Below are positions 57,201-63,600 of a DNA stretch of 64,000 nt, in pieces. Both the position numbers and the translations under genes were made by a program. The DNA is from Lepidostoma basale (taxonomy: Eukaryota; Arthropoda; Insecta; Trichoptera; Lepidostomatidae), in NCBI GenBank assembly GCA_022606425.2, contig JAHDVF020000986.1:392001-456000 (forward strand). Reading direction: 5' to 3'. Below the pieces are notes generated by a model. It was not told where the DNA came from, searched no databases, and worked only from the letters and a program-made list of their open reading frames with translations. Each line of letters opens with the position of its first letter. The stretch's first letter is position 1.

Positions 57201-58452
57201 TTTCTTGGCCCACTTGTCTAAACCCACTGATATTCTTCGGAATCCGGGCTGTAACAGTGTTTTTGTATTGATAATCCAAGAAATATACAATATTTAAATA
57301 AAAGGTAATATTCGTGATACACTCAAAAAATACTGAACCGATTGAGACCAAATTTTCACTATATATTCATATTATATCGGCGAAGGTTTAAAAATATAAA
57401 GTTGATACGAATTGAGTTATAATCCACCTTTTATAATATTAATGAATTCTTAGTGTGACAGGGGAATACATCTTTTAACGCCAGGTCGCCACAGTCTAAA
57501 TTGCGTTGAATTGATTTTGTTTGATGTCAGTGTTAAATTTTGCATAAAGAGATTCACCGAGATATGGCGCTTGAATCAGTTAAAATGACAACTGTCGATC
57601 ATCAATAGATCGATATAACATCACTACACGTATATTCAAACAAAAATTTAATTCATTAATAGTTTTCATCGTACAACGTTTTTCTAATTATATTGAGCAA
57701 AACCTTGTTGAATGACGTAAATGAGTTAAATTCAAATTAAAATTATATTTGTATAATTAATATGTTATTTATATACTTGAATATAGCAATAGCGAAGCGT
57801 TGTCATTGACTACATGAAGGCACGATTTTTACAGGAACTCATAATTATATATGGATATTTTCCCTACCCTTAATGGTTTTGATACTAGGAATGTTTCAAT
57901 TTTATATTGGGCCAGTAGAGGGTTACTTCTAGGTTCATAAAAAGGCTCTATTATGTAGTCTCTTTCGTCTTCTCTTAATTCTTCTAGTGTTCTTTTTGTA
58001 ATATGAACTTTTCTGAAAATAATCATAAATTTTATTAATTTTCCATTATTATTATTATCTAATCTAATATTCAATACCATTTAAGTGATAATTTAAATGC
58101 ACACGACAAGGATAAAATGACAGAATATCGCGAAATGGCCTTTACGGTTTGAATTCGTTTCAATTTTTTTTATTATATAATTTACAAAATTATTTCTGTT
58201 AGCGTACCGTATTTTAGAAACAATAAGTTGTAACAAATTCAAAACATAAAGGTGATTTTGCGCCATCCAGTATACTCTCTCAACAAGACACAATCATATT
58301 ACCCTGCTTTTCCAGTAGATTCCATCTTATTAGCAATCGTAACATCCAATGACCAGATGTCGAATTGCCATTTTCTAATACCAATAAGGCCGCTCATTAT
58401 ATTTCCACTGTGCACTCCTATCCGCATGTCAATATTGAGTTTCCTCTTTTCT
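39032..58452 (-). CDS. Membrane adenylyl cyclase (class III), 3' part, 11 exons
   Basis: Makes cAMP from ATP at a cell membrane. Eleven exons were joined by GT-AG sites and phase: 58303-58452, 57868-58012, 57189-57248, 53497-53642, 52099-52266, 47285-47597, 44450-44801, 43063-43241, 41629-41899, 39860-39984, 39032-39223. Every junction keeps frame, giving 699 residues numbered from the first full codon. Order: end of C1 (1-98), linker (99-170), six membrane helices (about 200-420), C2 (about 425-699). C2 keeps the purine, ribose and phosphate contacts known in the family: Lys in VEKIK, Asp in YDIWGN, Asn in GNAVN, Arg in ASRMDS, Lys in VKGKG. The usual forskolin-pocket Ser is Trp (AGWTYMA). 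The start and first half lie past the right edge. Divergent C1 and membrane parts suggest an insect ACX-type cyclase, but that subtype is only a guess. No CDS stop or frameshift was seen. Confidence 0.93.
39321..39463. repeat. Fold-back family A, inner part of one arm lost
   Basis: 'taatacgaatactaacgtca' pairs with 'tgacgttttcattcatatta'. The motif box is left in one arm only. Intronic. Confidence 0.85.
39860..39984 (-). CDS. Adenylyl cyclase exon 10: C2 catalytic residues
   Basis: Acceptor CTTCAG and donor GTAGGT. It encodes [13 protein letters not shown], then [17 protein letters not shown], holding the Asp, Asn and Arg that contact the purine, ribose and triphosphate in class III cyclases. 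These are all intact, so C2 looks able to act. It ends GEPGKIQ in phase 0. Confidence 0.96.
40122..40432 (+). mobile_element. TTAG-LINE 3' end split by a MITE
   Basis: 'ggtccattctttctgcctac' and 'ctcttcgg' (to 40148) continue at 40401 with 'tgtggcatgatagtttggta' and 'gttag', aligning to the LINE text around 'gacggcgtgatgg'. Intronic. Confidence 0.75.
40151..40399. mobile_element. hAT-like MITE, 249 bp
   Basis: Ends CAGTGGCGGTACTCCCATAG and its near-complement 'ctatggaagtaccgccactg'. Inverted similarity goes on for about 60 bp ('gcgtaagaaattttaaatca' and 'tgattcaaaatttcttacgc'). CAGTG ends are typical of hAT elements. No clean 8-bp duplication remains. Internal text 'ggctattcctcttacgtct' recurs at 49780. 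Confidence 0.7.
40495..40635. repeat. Fold-back repeat with 'cgaaaccggtcgctgtcgaa'
   Basis: 'acttttgtcattacttcgac' and 'gtcgaaattatgacaaaagt' form the arms. Intronic. Confidence 0.8.
40690..40888 (+). mobile_element. TTAG-LINE 3' fragment, well preserved
   Basis: 'ccgaggaaaacgtggcacga' to 'cttcggggagacggcgtgat', then six TTAG-type repeats. Only a small frameshift (ATTTTGAGGAA). Intronic. Confidence 0.88.
40955..41240 (+). mobile_element. TTAG-LINE internal fragment without tail
   Basis: 'gaatacagtagaaatgagat', 'agtggtttggacacatcgaa' and 'gaggaaaacgtgtcaagatc' up to the [11 protein letters not shown] region. Several deletions. Intronic. Confidence 0.75.
41629..41899 (-). CDS. Adenylyl cyclase exon 9: C2 core with ATP-binding Lys
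   Basis: Acceptor TTTCAG and donor GTTAGT. It encodes [20 protein letters not shown]. The second Lys of KIK aligns with the purine-binding Lys of mammalian C2 domains, and the Trp sits where most cyclases have the forskolin-contact Ser. A Gly/Ser-rich variable loop ([15 protein letters not shown]) follows, then a helix ([13 protein letters not shown]). It ends one base into a Gly codon. Ten other bases of context make GTTAGT the best donor. Confidence 0.92.
41975..42170. repeat. Fold-back family A, complete
   Basis: 'ctaatacgaatgaaaacgtc' pairs with 'gacggtttcattagtattaa'. Centre near 42070. Intronic. Confidence 0.88.
42178..42275. repeat. Fold-back remnant
   Basis: 'gtctgtcgatgccagcgagc' and 'ccgcgaaataacgataaaag' resemble decayed arms of the 40495-40635 type. 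Confidence 0.5.
42423..42545 (+). repeat. Dispersed repeat H, copy 1
   Basis: 'taacaatacc' then 'aaattgttctcctttggttt', 'gtcatacaacaataatcaga' and 'cgttttcgggcatgcgcatc'. The same blocks lie at 43386-43465 and, inverted, at 55757-55850. Confidence 0.75.
42731..43111 (+). repeat. 127-bp tandem triplication taking in the end of exon 8
   Basis: Three copies at 42731-42857, 42858-42984 and 42985-43111, aligned on 'cattgatcaatttgaatt' and 'gaagtatatttgagagtagg' with a constant 127-bp step. The third holds the true 3' end and donor of cyclase exon 8. Read on the minus strand, the first two still resemble [18 protein letters not shown] but have many changes; the middle copy has a TAA stop and a GC in place of the donor GT. 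They look like dead partial exons. Confidence 0.85.
43063..43241 (-). CDS. Adenylyl cyclase exon 8: N-terminal C2
   Basis: Acceptor TTTCAG and donor GTACCT. It encodes [28 protein letters not shown], the C2 strand that reads VGVMFASI in other cyclases, and ends at DELISDFDK. About 55 nt of its 3' end, with the donor, are present again as two decayed copies just downstream (42731-42857 and 42858-42984). One has an in-frame stop, so the exon as given is the functional one. Confidence 0.94.
43386..43465 (+). repeat. Dispersed repeat H, copy 2
   Basis: 'aaattgttctccttatgttt', 'gtcatacgacaataatcaga' and 'acaaaattcaaaattaga'. Cut by the LINE-tail element that follows. Confidence 0.75.
43470..43683 (-). 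mobile_element. LINE-tail retroelement, about 210 bp
   Basis: (CTAA)n tail, then the LINE-like 60 bp, then 'gcgggagacgcggtgtgatg' and 'ggttgcgaacctcatcgcca', ending at 'acgcccacaaaataaat'. Intronic. Confidence 0.88.
43850..44385 (+). mobile_element. TTAG-LINE (second subfamily) split by a SINE
   Basis: 'gaccgcatggatggagaaag' up to 43916, then after the SINE 'gggtacggattcgagataga' to 'gaggaaacggcgtgatggtt'. Decayed. Its 3' hairpin is CCTC-TGC-GAGG. Confidence 0.82.
43945..44163 (-). mobile_element. tRNA-derived SINE inside a LINE
   Basis: Minus strand: a decayed tRNA head with 'aggttcgattcccggcgagg' B box, body 'gaattcacatgacaataaaa', end 'gagcgattcaacaa'. Next to it 'cgatgtaa' (43910) and 'cgagtaaa' (44173) are likely target-duplication remains. 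Confidence 0.85.
44450..44801 (-). CDS. Adenylyl cyclase exon 7: helices 10-12 and start of C2
   Basis: Acceptor TCGCAG and donor GTGAGA. It encodes helix 10 ([15 protein letters not shown]), helix 11 ([15 protein letters not shown]), an outer loop and helix 12 ([14 protein letters not shown]). The membrane-proximal helix follows ([18 protein letters not shown]), then [13 protein letters not shown], equal to the NLLPAHVA segment that opens the C2 domain. The last base starts an Ala codon completed in exon 8. Confidence 0.94.
44999..45145 (-). mobile_element. tRNA-derived SINE, 3' truncated
   Basis: Minus strand: 'gaccttcgtggcagagtagt', B box 'gggttcgattctaggc', and body to 'ctaccca'. Good tRNA-like head. 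Intronic. Confidence 0.85.
45316..45805 (-). mobile_element. TTAG-LINE 3' fragment
   Basis: 'ctaaccaactaaccatcacg' tail, then the C-terminus back to the KKDESINAVEM region. Frameshifted (an extra 'ttctttctttgag' block). Intronic. Confidence 0.85.
46007..46080 (+). mobile_element. TTAG-LINE 3' end, about 70 bp
   Basis: 'aaagtgtggcattccatttt' to 'cagggagacggcgtgatggt' and (TTAG)n. Confidence 0.85.
46759..46945 (+). mobile_element. tRNA-derived SINE
   Basis: 'gacgacctttgtggcagagt', B box 'ggatacgattcccgcg' (one change), body 'gaattcacgtgaaaataaaa', then 'gagaatcaaaataatagct'. Intronic. Confidence 0.85.
47285..47597 (-). CDS. Adenylyl cyclase exon 6: membrane helices 8-9 and glycosylated loop
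   Basis: Acceptor CCACAG and donor GTAAGT. It encodes helix 8 ([16 protein letters not shown]), a cytoplasmic turn ([12 protein letters not shown]), helix 9 ([18 protein letters not shown]) and an extracellular loop. The loop carries an N-glycosylation sequon (NLT) and two cysteines. Membrane cyclases are commonly glycosylated in the outer loops of the second membrane domain, so this fits. It ends in phase 0 at ISPW. Confidence 0.92.
47850..48012. repeat. Fold-back family A, older copy
   Basis: 'tatgaatgaaaacgtctggt' with 'acttataaaaaacagacc'. 'taatgccttagcaaggcgaa' keeps the hairpin (GCCTT/AAGGC). Intronic. Confidence 0.75.
48215..48430. repeat. Fold-back family B, decayed
   Basis: 'cgttacgacagctgtttcgc' and 'gattggtgaaacaggacg' in opposite orientation. 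Intronic. Confidence 0.75.
48970..49348. mobile_element. MITE with 16+ bp TIRs and ATGT duplication
   Basis: Left CGTCACCTGAGAGTAA, right complement 'ttactctcaggtgacg'. Similarity continues as ggttccaact/agttggaacc. ATGT at 48966-48969 and 49349-49352. 379 bp, no ORF. Intronic. Confidence 0.8.
49735..49945. repeat. Repeat related to the interior of the 40151-40399 MITE
   Basis: 'ggttcagctcttgtggctat' and 'tcctcttacgtctgatggta' match 40228-40275. Ends not defined. Confidence 0.5.
49950..50245 (-). mobile_element. Jockey-like LINE fragment
   Basis: Minus strand: [26 protein letters not shown], then [18 protein letters not shown]. This is the jockey post-RT pattern (KL.IYK....P...YG...W......IQ..QNK.LR). 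Intronic. Confidence 0.8.
50655..50712. repeat. Family E repeat (AACCGGTT arm)
   Basis: Minus strand: CTAACGA A GCTCC..GGAAC GAAACCGGTTGG. Same family as 4515-4560 and 19870-20015. Confidence 0.65.
50733..51112. mobile_element. Family G fold-back element, complete
   Basis: Arms of about 105 bp ('aaggattaattgtatctcaa' and its complement 'ttgagatacaattaatcctt') around a spacer with 'atagatggcgctagtgtaga' and 'tgacgtggtgtcgtaagaat'. No ORF. Intronic. Confidence 0.88.
51315..51858 (-). mobile_element. TTAG-LINE 3' fragment, well preserved
   Basis: A 137-codon minus ORF reads [20 protein letters not shown] to [11 protein letters not shown] 2-base loss at 'catcgtgatgcacg' shifts the end. Full 3' UTR and (TTAG)n tail. 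Intronic. Confidence 0.9.
52099..52266 (-). CDS. Adenylyl cyclase exon 5: first helix of second membrane domain
   Basis: Acceptor TTTCAG and donor GTGAGT. It encodes [19 protein letters not shown], then a hydrophobic helix ([18 protein letters not shown]) that should be helix 7 of the twelve typical of membrane cyclases. The YRD..WE.SF..QPD.LFKY pattern just before the helix is typical of the family. It ends two bases into an Ala codon finished by the next exon. Confidence 0.93.
52454..52798. mobile_element. Family G fold-back, right arm decayed
   Basis: Left arm 'aaggattaattgtatctcaa' to 'gacctgtcattggttggg'. Spacer has 'actagcgccatctatta'. Right end keeps 'ttttgagatacaattaatcc'. Intronic. 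Confidence 0.85.
52910..53035. repeat. Fold-back family C
   Basis: 'cactaatgattgtgtctt'-type left arm and 'agacacaaacattagtgg' right arm, with 'gatggcagcgagctgccgaa' inside. Intronic. Confidence 0.85.
53497..53642 (-). CDS. Adenylyl cyclase exon 4: linker
   Basis: Acceptor TTTCAG. The sequence [15 protein letters not shown] leads into a charged, probably helical stretch ([18 protein letters not shown]). Two donors compete: GTAAGG, and five bases later GTAGGA (53491-53496). Only GTAGGA gives the phase the next exon needs; the other shifts frame into an early stop. I therefore chose GTAGGA, giving TGMV-S-GCIGEE across the junction. Confidence 0.85.
53757..53842 (-). mobile_element. TTAG-LINE 3' end, decayed
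   Basis: 'taaataaccgtcacgccgtg', 'gtagacaaaaagtatagacc' and 'gccatactg'. Short and diverged. Confidence 0.65.
53845..54262 (+). mobile_element. TTAG-LINE 3' fragment
   Basis: 'gaccctta tgtattgaag', 'tagaataaatgcagtagaaa' and 'aggccgaggaaaacgtggta' to 'gagacggcgtgatggttagc'. Frame broken near 53965. Starts head to head with the minus copy. Intronic. Confidence 0.85.
54275..54590 (-). mobile_element. Decayed LINE C-terminus pieces around a SINE
   Basis: 'cttaatttcctcaatattca' before and 'ttattcaacatttattcatc' after 54349-54522 both match the same LINE stretch. Confidence 0.55.
54349..54522 (-). mobile_element. tRNA-derived SINE, tRNA head cut short
   Basis: Body 'gtcacgtgaattttacacca' and 'gacagtgtgaaaatcacgct', end 'ttgaatcgcattttatatca'. 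The tRNA part breaks off after the B-box side ('ttggcgggaat'). Intronic. Confidence 0.8.
54591..55750. other. Intron sequence, nothing recognised
   Basis: AT-rich, no repeats or coding signals that I recognise. Confidence 0.4.
55757..55850 (-). repeat. Dispersed repeat H, copy 3
   Basis: 'cacatgcccgagaacgtttc', 'ttttgaattttgttctgagt' and 'attgttgtatgacataaaac' are the complement of copy 1 at 42423. Confidence 0.75.
55905..56130 (+). mobile_element. Lepidopteran RTE-type LINE, 3' end
   Basis: 'agattggtagacgaaagatg', 'acagagggggaccccccact' and 'ggcctatgtccagcagtgga', then an (agta)n tail. Decayed coding. Intronic. Confidence 0.8.
56165..56292 (+). mobile_element. LINE scrap related to 22941-23240
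   Basis: 'agaaggaactggtacggtca' and 'gactcccctatattgcacta' occur in both. Confidence 0.6.
56408..57062 (+). mobile_element. TTAG-LINE, diverged copy
   Basis: ORF 56455-56766: [20 protein letters not shown], then [15 protein letters not shown] and [12 protein letters not shown], ending at a stop. It continues in frame fragments to the 3' UTR and 'gcgtgatggttagttagtta'. Older than the 61.5-kb copy. Lies between exons 4 and 3 (gene order 3 then 4). Confidence 0.88.
57189..57248 (-). CDS. Adenylyl cyclase exon 3: short linker exon
   Basis: A 60-nt exon with acceptor GTTACAG and donor GTAAGT, in phase 0 at both ends. It encodes a basic linker ([20 protein letters not shown]) between C1 and the second membrane domain. 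It rests on splice sites and frame continuity rather than a conserved domain, so it is slightly less certain than its neighbours. A decayed LINE copy ends about 130 bp downstream of it in gene direction. Confidence 0.75.
57868..58012 (-). CDS. Adenylyl cyclase exon 2: end of C1
   Basis: It runs from acceptor TTTCAG to donor GTAGGG. It contains [12 protein letters not shown] and ends near [12 protein letters not shown], the usual close of a C1a domain (family pattern HIT..TL, then IETFLI). Its first base completes a Gly codon split with the exon before. The 290-bp intron between them is the shortest in the gene. Confidence 0.92.
58303..58452 (-). CDS. Adenylyl cyclase exon 1 in window: C1 catalytic domain
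   Basis: Acceptor TTACAG precedes 58452 and donor GTAATA follows 58303. It carries the C1 motifs [10 protein letters not shown] and RKWQFDIWS followed by [10 protein letters not shown], which match the second half of a cyclase C1a domain. The two metal-binding aspartates of C1 are expected further upstream and are not in this window. It begins with one base of a split codon, so at least one more exon lies upstream, more than 5.5 kb away. Confidence 0.92.
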
Positions 58453-59820
58453 CTGTAATTGAAAATTGTTTACGATTTAAAATTATATTTTTTCAATGCC
58501 GAGTTTATTATTCTCAACATTTTTTTAAAGTTATTTAATAAAATAAATTTCGATATCTCATAAAGTTAACGCCTTATTTCAAAGTTTCTTTAACTGATTA
58601 AATCGTGATATTAAGTATTTATTCATCTTTAAGGGGGGATACAGGTTTAGAGTGACCTTTTTGATTGCGAGCAATGATTTTTTTTGTCAAGGAAGGGAGA
58701 CTTATAATTTATTAAAACATTGACTATATATTATACATATATTTAAGTAATTAAAAAAATATATATTTTGTAAAATATTGAAGATATCAAATGCCACCTA
58801 TCGGAGGTCACCATTTAACGTAGCTGTATGCGTACACTCTGAAGGCGACAGTTTTCATATTTAATCAAAAGAAGTTTATATTAACCTAAAAGATATGTCT
58901 CTACTTTATATAAGCCTCAATTATCTATAAAAAAAAGTTATTTTAGACGTGTTTAAAAAAAGATTATCATTTTTCCACTTTTTTTAACTTTTTTGTAATG
59001 AAAAAATATTTTGAGCAATGATATTAATCCGAATTGATGTTAATATCGAGCACTAATGTATAACGAAACAAAACATGAATTTTCAAAATGATTGCTTAAG
59101 AACTCTTTAAGCTAGAGTAACTTCAGGACGAATTGAATTTTTTATCTGAAATATTGTGAGCACATTTTTGAAAATTATTACTAACAATCTATGTAATAAA
59201 ATAAATTCAATTTGTTTTAAGTCGCCTGAGACTATTTCCCCCCTTAAAACACTCGTTTATAAAAGTTTTATGTTTAAAGTGAAAAGTTTCACCTTGCTAA
59301 GGCATTATCAAACACTCGACAATATTTTAGGAAGATATCAAATGTTATATTATATCAACTCTTGGTTCTTACCAGAATACGAACGGTTTTATCAATATAC
59401 GAGTAGAATATAGAAGTATGCACTATTCATATAATTATCATGTTTATGTCACGTGATACCTCAGCAGAAAAATCGTTTTTCTTTTAAATTAAGAATGATA
59501 ACATTCATAATGTTTATGTAAACGTTCTAGTAATGTTTGTACTAATAATGTTTTATGATGTATAATAAACCTACGTACGTAAACAAAATTATAATATCAG
59601 GAATGACTTATTCTTATCTTGTATTAACAATTATATGGGATTATATTCATATTGAATGTAATCTTCTAAAACGGAAATCGATTTGTTATCACAAAAATTT
59701 TATTAAACTCATAGTAAGTGGAGGCGCGTGAATACATAACGGAAAACTAATATTTTTTTCATAAAAATATGTCCAATCTCTTTAACTGATTGACGTTTGT
59801 AATTTTTATTTTATTTTACT
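58453..59820. other. Upstream intron of the cyclase; nothing recognised
   Basis: AT-rich. 58790-58850 is slightly GC-richer. 59255-59310 has a fold-back remnant ('gtttcaccttgctaaggcat'). I see no exon. Confidence 0.4.
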
Positions 59821-59821
59821 C

Positions 59822-60565
59822 TAACTAACTAACTAACTAACTAACCATCACGCCGTCTCCCCGAAAGGGTAGGCAGAAAGAATGGACTGTCACACTTTTA
59901 CTGATGCGGCACTCCATCCTTCTCTTTACGCCCCGCGGGATACGCGGTGTGATGGGTTGCGAACCTCATCGCCACCAATAGGCTTTTCCCGCGCACACTT
60001 CAATCGTCCAACACCCACAAAATAAATTTAAAACAAATAATAATAAATACAATGATATAAAATAAAATAACAAAATAAAAATAATTTAACACAAAATGTT
60101 ATTTTTAGATAGTGCACATATTGTCTATTTAATTTATGTTTCACGAATCCAGCGTTTTTTAAATTTAGCACATAATGTAATAACACATAATTTTTTTTTC
60201 CGATGTTGCACATGTTGACATGGACGATACGGACTTTTGTGTTTATTTAATTTATGTTACACGTATCCACCGTTTTTTAAATTAGCTGTAATAAGGCACT
60301 TAACCAGCAAGAACTTAAAAATAATATTGAAGAAATTATTCAAATTCTCATTGGAACAAATGAAAAATTTATTTTTACACCTGTCAAAATTCTTTATAAA
60401 AACGATAAAACTAATATAATTTCAACAGTACAAACGTATTACGTGTCACAATTAACTATTATAAAGTGCGGCAACAATTAAATTGACCAAAACAATTCAC
60501 TTATACACGAAATATCTCCAAATTTACAAGAGCACCACATGAACCAAACCAAATTAAATTTTCAA
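59822..60565 (-). mobile_element. LINE-tail retroelement, long copy
   Basis: (CTAA)n tail, LINE-like 60 bp, 'acgcggtgtgatgggttgcg', then about 530 bp shared with 260-800: 'caatgatataaaata', 'aattattcaaattctcattg', 'acacctgtcaaaattcttta' and 'atgaaccaaaccaaat'. The two copies define an element of about 730 bp without ORF. Confidence 0.82.
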
Positions 60566-60637
60566 ATTTCAAACTATCCAACTCTAAAGATATAATATTT
60601 TTTCAATAGTACAATTATACTTAAAAATATAATAGTA

Positions 60638-60842
60638 ACGATCTTCGTGGCAAAGGTCCCGGGTTCGATTCCTGGCATTGGCTGTGTGATAGTCACGCTG
60701 TCATTGGTCTAGTGGAGAATTCACGTGACAGCTAAATGACGATAGATTAGCTACCTATCACATGTCATGAGAATTAACATGATAACGATACCTTATATAT
60801 CGATTTGGCTCGCACTGTAATGATGTCTTGCGATTCAACAAG
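60638..60842 (+). mobile_element. tRNA-derived SINE with deletion in the tRNA part
   Basis: 'acgatcttcgtggc' joins straight to 'aaggtcccgggttcgattcc', so the A-box arm and anticodon region are missing while the B box is intact. The body is complete to 'tgatgtcttgcgattcaaca', then an (ata)n tail. Confidence 0.85.
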
Positions 60843-60984
60843 ATAATAATAATAATGTGACCAAATCTATTAACTGATTTGTTGTATCCGTTTTAATTTG
60901 GTTAATTTACATCATATTTTTTTTGTGTAAGTAACATAATGATTATCGATGGTTGAGGTATTAGTTTAGTAAAACTTTATTTTT

Positions 60985-62310
60985 AATTTATAATAGTAAA
61001 CACGATTGCTTAGTGGTTTTACTTGGATTTAATTTATATAAATCATATAAATTGGGACAAATTTGTTTCGCCTTGCGAGGGCATTCTCAAACTGAACCTA
61101 ATCGCCAAACAGTGTGTTCTTATATTGAATTTAGAAATCTGAAGGGTGGGAGAGAATGTATACGAGTATAATGCAAATTTTTGAGTTGTTAAATAAAACA
61201 GTATTAAGGTTTTTCTTAGAACTAATGACGAGTGATAAATTAACAACTAAATTTCTAGGAATTTAGTGGAAATCAACTTATCACTCATCACTAGTATCTA
61301 CTTAGAAAAACTTTAAAATTGTTTTATTTAACAACTCAAAAATTTGCATTATATGCTTTCTCCCCCACCCTTAAGATTTCTTAATTCAATATAAGGACAC
61401 ACTGTTTGGCGATTAGGTTCAGTTTGAAAATGCCCTTCAACGGCGAAACAAATTCGTCACAATTTATATAATTTATATCTGAATGATGCGAAATGATCTG
61501 ATGATGAATGTAAATAAGTCCAAGGTAATGATTTTTGAAAAGGAAGAAACCATGACAGTCTGCAACATTAGCGTGAATGGTGAAAATTTGGAGCAAGTAG
61601 TTGAGTTTGTGTATTTAGGTAGTATGTTTACAAGAGATGGGAGAGTGGAAAGGGATATTGAAAGAAGGGTTGGGGCAGGCAACAAAGTGAATGGTGCCCT
61701 TAAAGTTGTCATCGCAAACAAAAACCTATCCAAAAAAGCTAGAATGGCAGTGCACAATGGTGTTCTTCTACCGACACTTATGTATGGAAGCGAAGCATGG
61801 AACTGGCAAAGGAAGGATGAAAGTAGAATAAATGCAGTAGAAATGAGATCTCTTAGACGAATGTGTGGATATTCTGTGTATGATATAGTGTCGAATGAAA
61901 ATATAAGAAGTGAATGCGGTGCGAATGATGGTGTCATGAACAAAATAATGAAAGGATCATTAAGATGGTTTGGACATATGGAAAGAATGAATGAAGAAAG
62001 AATGGTAAAAAAAGTATATGTTAATGATGTAAATGGTACCAGGAATAGAGGAAGACCGAGGTAAACGTGGCACGATAAAAAAAAATCAAATATTGAATGT
62101 CGGCCATGTGAGGAGTCAGAGAAATCGACGCGCGTGCATGACACGATATATGAATGTTGAGGAAGCGAGAGAAATATGTCAGGAAAGAAAGGTGTGGCAG
62201 TCCATTCTATCTGCCTGCCCCTTCGGAGAGACGGCGTGATGGTTAGTTTGTTATATAAATTAAATCCAAGTAAAACCACTCAATCCTGTTTACTATTATA
62301 AATTAATGTT
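60985..62310. repeat. Large fold-back element split by a LINE
   Basis: Outer arms 'aatttataatagtaaacacg' (60985) and its counterpart 'tgtttactattataaatt' (62290). Inner arms 61041-61240 and 61270-61470 mirror each other ('gcgattaggttcagtttgaa' against 'ttctcaaactgaacctaatc'). The LINE at 61479-62250 sits in the right arm. Confidence 0.85.
61479..62250 (+). mobile_element. TTAG-tailed LINE, best-preserved 3' part
   Basis: ORF 61483-62064 encodes RNDLMMNVNKSKVMIFEKEE, then [51 protein letters not shown] and NRGRPR, cut by one AAA-to-TAA change. The rest (62080-62239) ends QSILSACPFGETA. The RT core is missing through 5' truncation. TTATAT on both sides (61473-61478, 62251-62256) is the likely target duplication. 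Confidence 0.92.
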
Positions 62311-62324
62311 GTTATACATTTATT

Positions 62325-62388
62325 TAATAACCAACTAACTATCCATAACACCGTCTTCTTGAACGAGAAGCAGAAATAATGGATTGCC
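62325..62388 (-). mobile_element. Decayed TTAG-LINE 3' end
   Basis: 'accaactaactatccataac' then 'accgtcttcttgaacgagaa'. A short, old tail. Confidence 0.6.
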
Positions 62389-62780
62389 ACGTAGTGATAA
62401 TCTTAAAATAAACTTTCTACGAGACCAAAACTTTTTTGTCGTTAATCCAGTAGCGAAACGTTATGAACTGCCACTGTATTACACGCTGTGGTTAAGCCAT
62501 TCATAGGCATATTCAATCACAAAAAATCACGCACATTTATCAAATCGGCCCGTAAAGTGACACTAATTGCGTCTGCGTGCTAATTATTTTGCTAAATACA
62601 GTACTGTTTTACAGAAAAATAATTATATAAAAATCCTCTGTTTTATATAGTATTATTTTGTTCCAGCCACCGTTTAATACCTACCACCAATATCTATCTA
62701 ACGCTATCTTTGTCAGGATGATAAATATCGAAACCGGTCGGCATTAAAAAGGGGCGATAGTTTTAACGAAAGAATAGTAC
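62389..62780. other. No gene; motif at 62712-62745
   Basis: 'tttgtcaggatgataaatat' then 'cgaaaccggtcggc' is another GAAACCGGTC motif. The rest is unrecognised. Confidence 0.4.
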
Positions 62781-63062
62781 AAGCGCTTCACGGAATGGTA
62801 CCAGCCTATATATCTGAACTTTGTGTTGCTGATAGCCCTAACTTGCGGCAATCTACGATTCGATCAGCAAACTCCTCGGCAATAGGCAGATTAGTTGAGC
62901 CAAAGCGCAACCCCGCAAATTTCGGAGATCGGGCTTTCGCAGTGGCAGGTCCGTCCGCCTGGAATATGATTACTGCACAACTCAGATGCATTGACAATCC
63001 AACAGATTTTAAATCTCACCTAAAAACCCACCTTATCAAAATATCGCATAAAATGTAAACAA
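62781..63062 (+). mobile_element. LINE ORF2 C-terminal fragment (L2/CR1-like)
   Basis: ORF 62795-63058: MVPAYISELC, then STIRSANSSAIGRLVEP, then NFGDRAFAVAGPSAWNMI and DFKSHLKTHL before the stop. This is the well-known end of CR1/L2-group ORF2 proteins. Not a host gene. Confidence 0.85.
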
Positions 63063-63165
63063 CAGTTATCTGATTGCTGGTGTCACATGCGGATCTCGTG
63101 ACTAAAAACACTGTCAAAACGCCCTTGAGGTGAGCTATTCACGAAAACGGCGCTATACAAAACAA

Positions 63166-63600
63166 ACAAACAAACCATCACGCCGTTTCTCCGCAGGGAT
63201 AGGCAGGGAGAATGGACCGCCACACGACTCTATCCTGGCAAACCTCTCTAGCTTCCTCCACATTCATACAACGAGTCTTACGTGCACGTCGATTCCTCCG
63301 ACTTCTAGCATGACCAACCTTTAAAAATTGATTAATTTGGTCATGGCATGTTTTCCTCGGTTTGCCTCGACTCCGTACTCCATTTACATCATTAACGTAT
63401 ACTTTCTTAACCATTCTTTCTCCATCCATGCATCCCATATGTCCGAACCATCGCAGCGATCATTTCATAATTTTGTTCATAATACCTTATTCCGCTCTAC
63501 ATTCCTTTCTTATATCAGCATTTAAAATTCTGTCGTTTATCGTTCTACCACACATACGTCTTGGGGACTTCATCTTTACCGCGTTTATTTTGCTTGGCGC
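63166..63600 (-). mobile_element. TTAG-type LINE, second subfamily, 3' fragment
   Basis: (CAAA)n-like tail 'aaacaaacaaacaaaccatc', then the C-terminus: [20 protein letters not shown] and PAYPCGETA in one open frame (63178-63438). Similar to 3283-3655. Confidence 0.88.

Noticed and set aside
59156..59413. Possible upstream cyclase exon
   Set aside because: Wrong strand and no cyclase motif; the missing C1 part is not visible up to 64000.
61473..62279. 268-codon minus-strand ORF
   Set aside because: Antisense shadow of the LINE coding sequence; the same antisense peptides appear at other LINE copies.
62795..63058. 87-codon ORF as a host gene
   Set aside because: The GDRAFAVAGPSAWN pattern is the common C-terminus of CR1/L2-group LINE ORF2.
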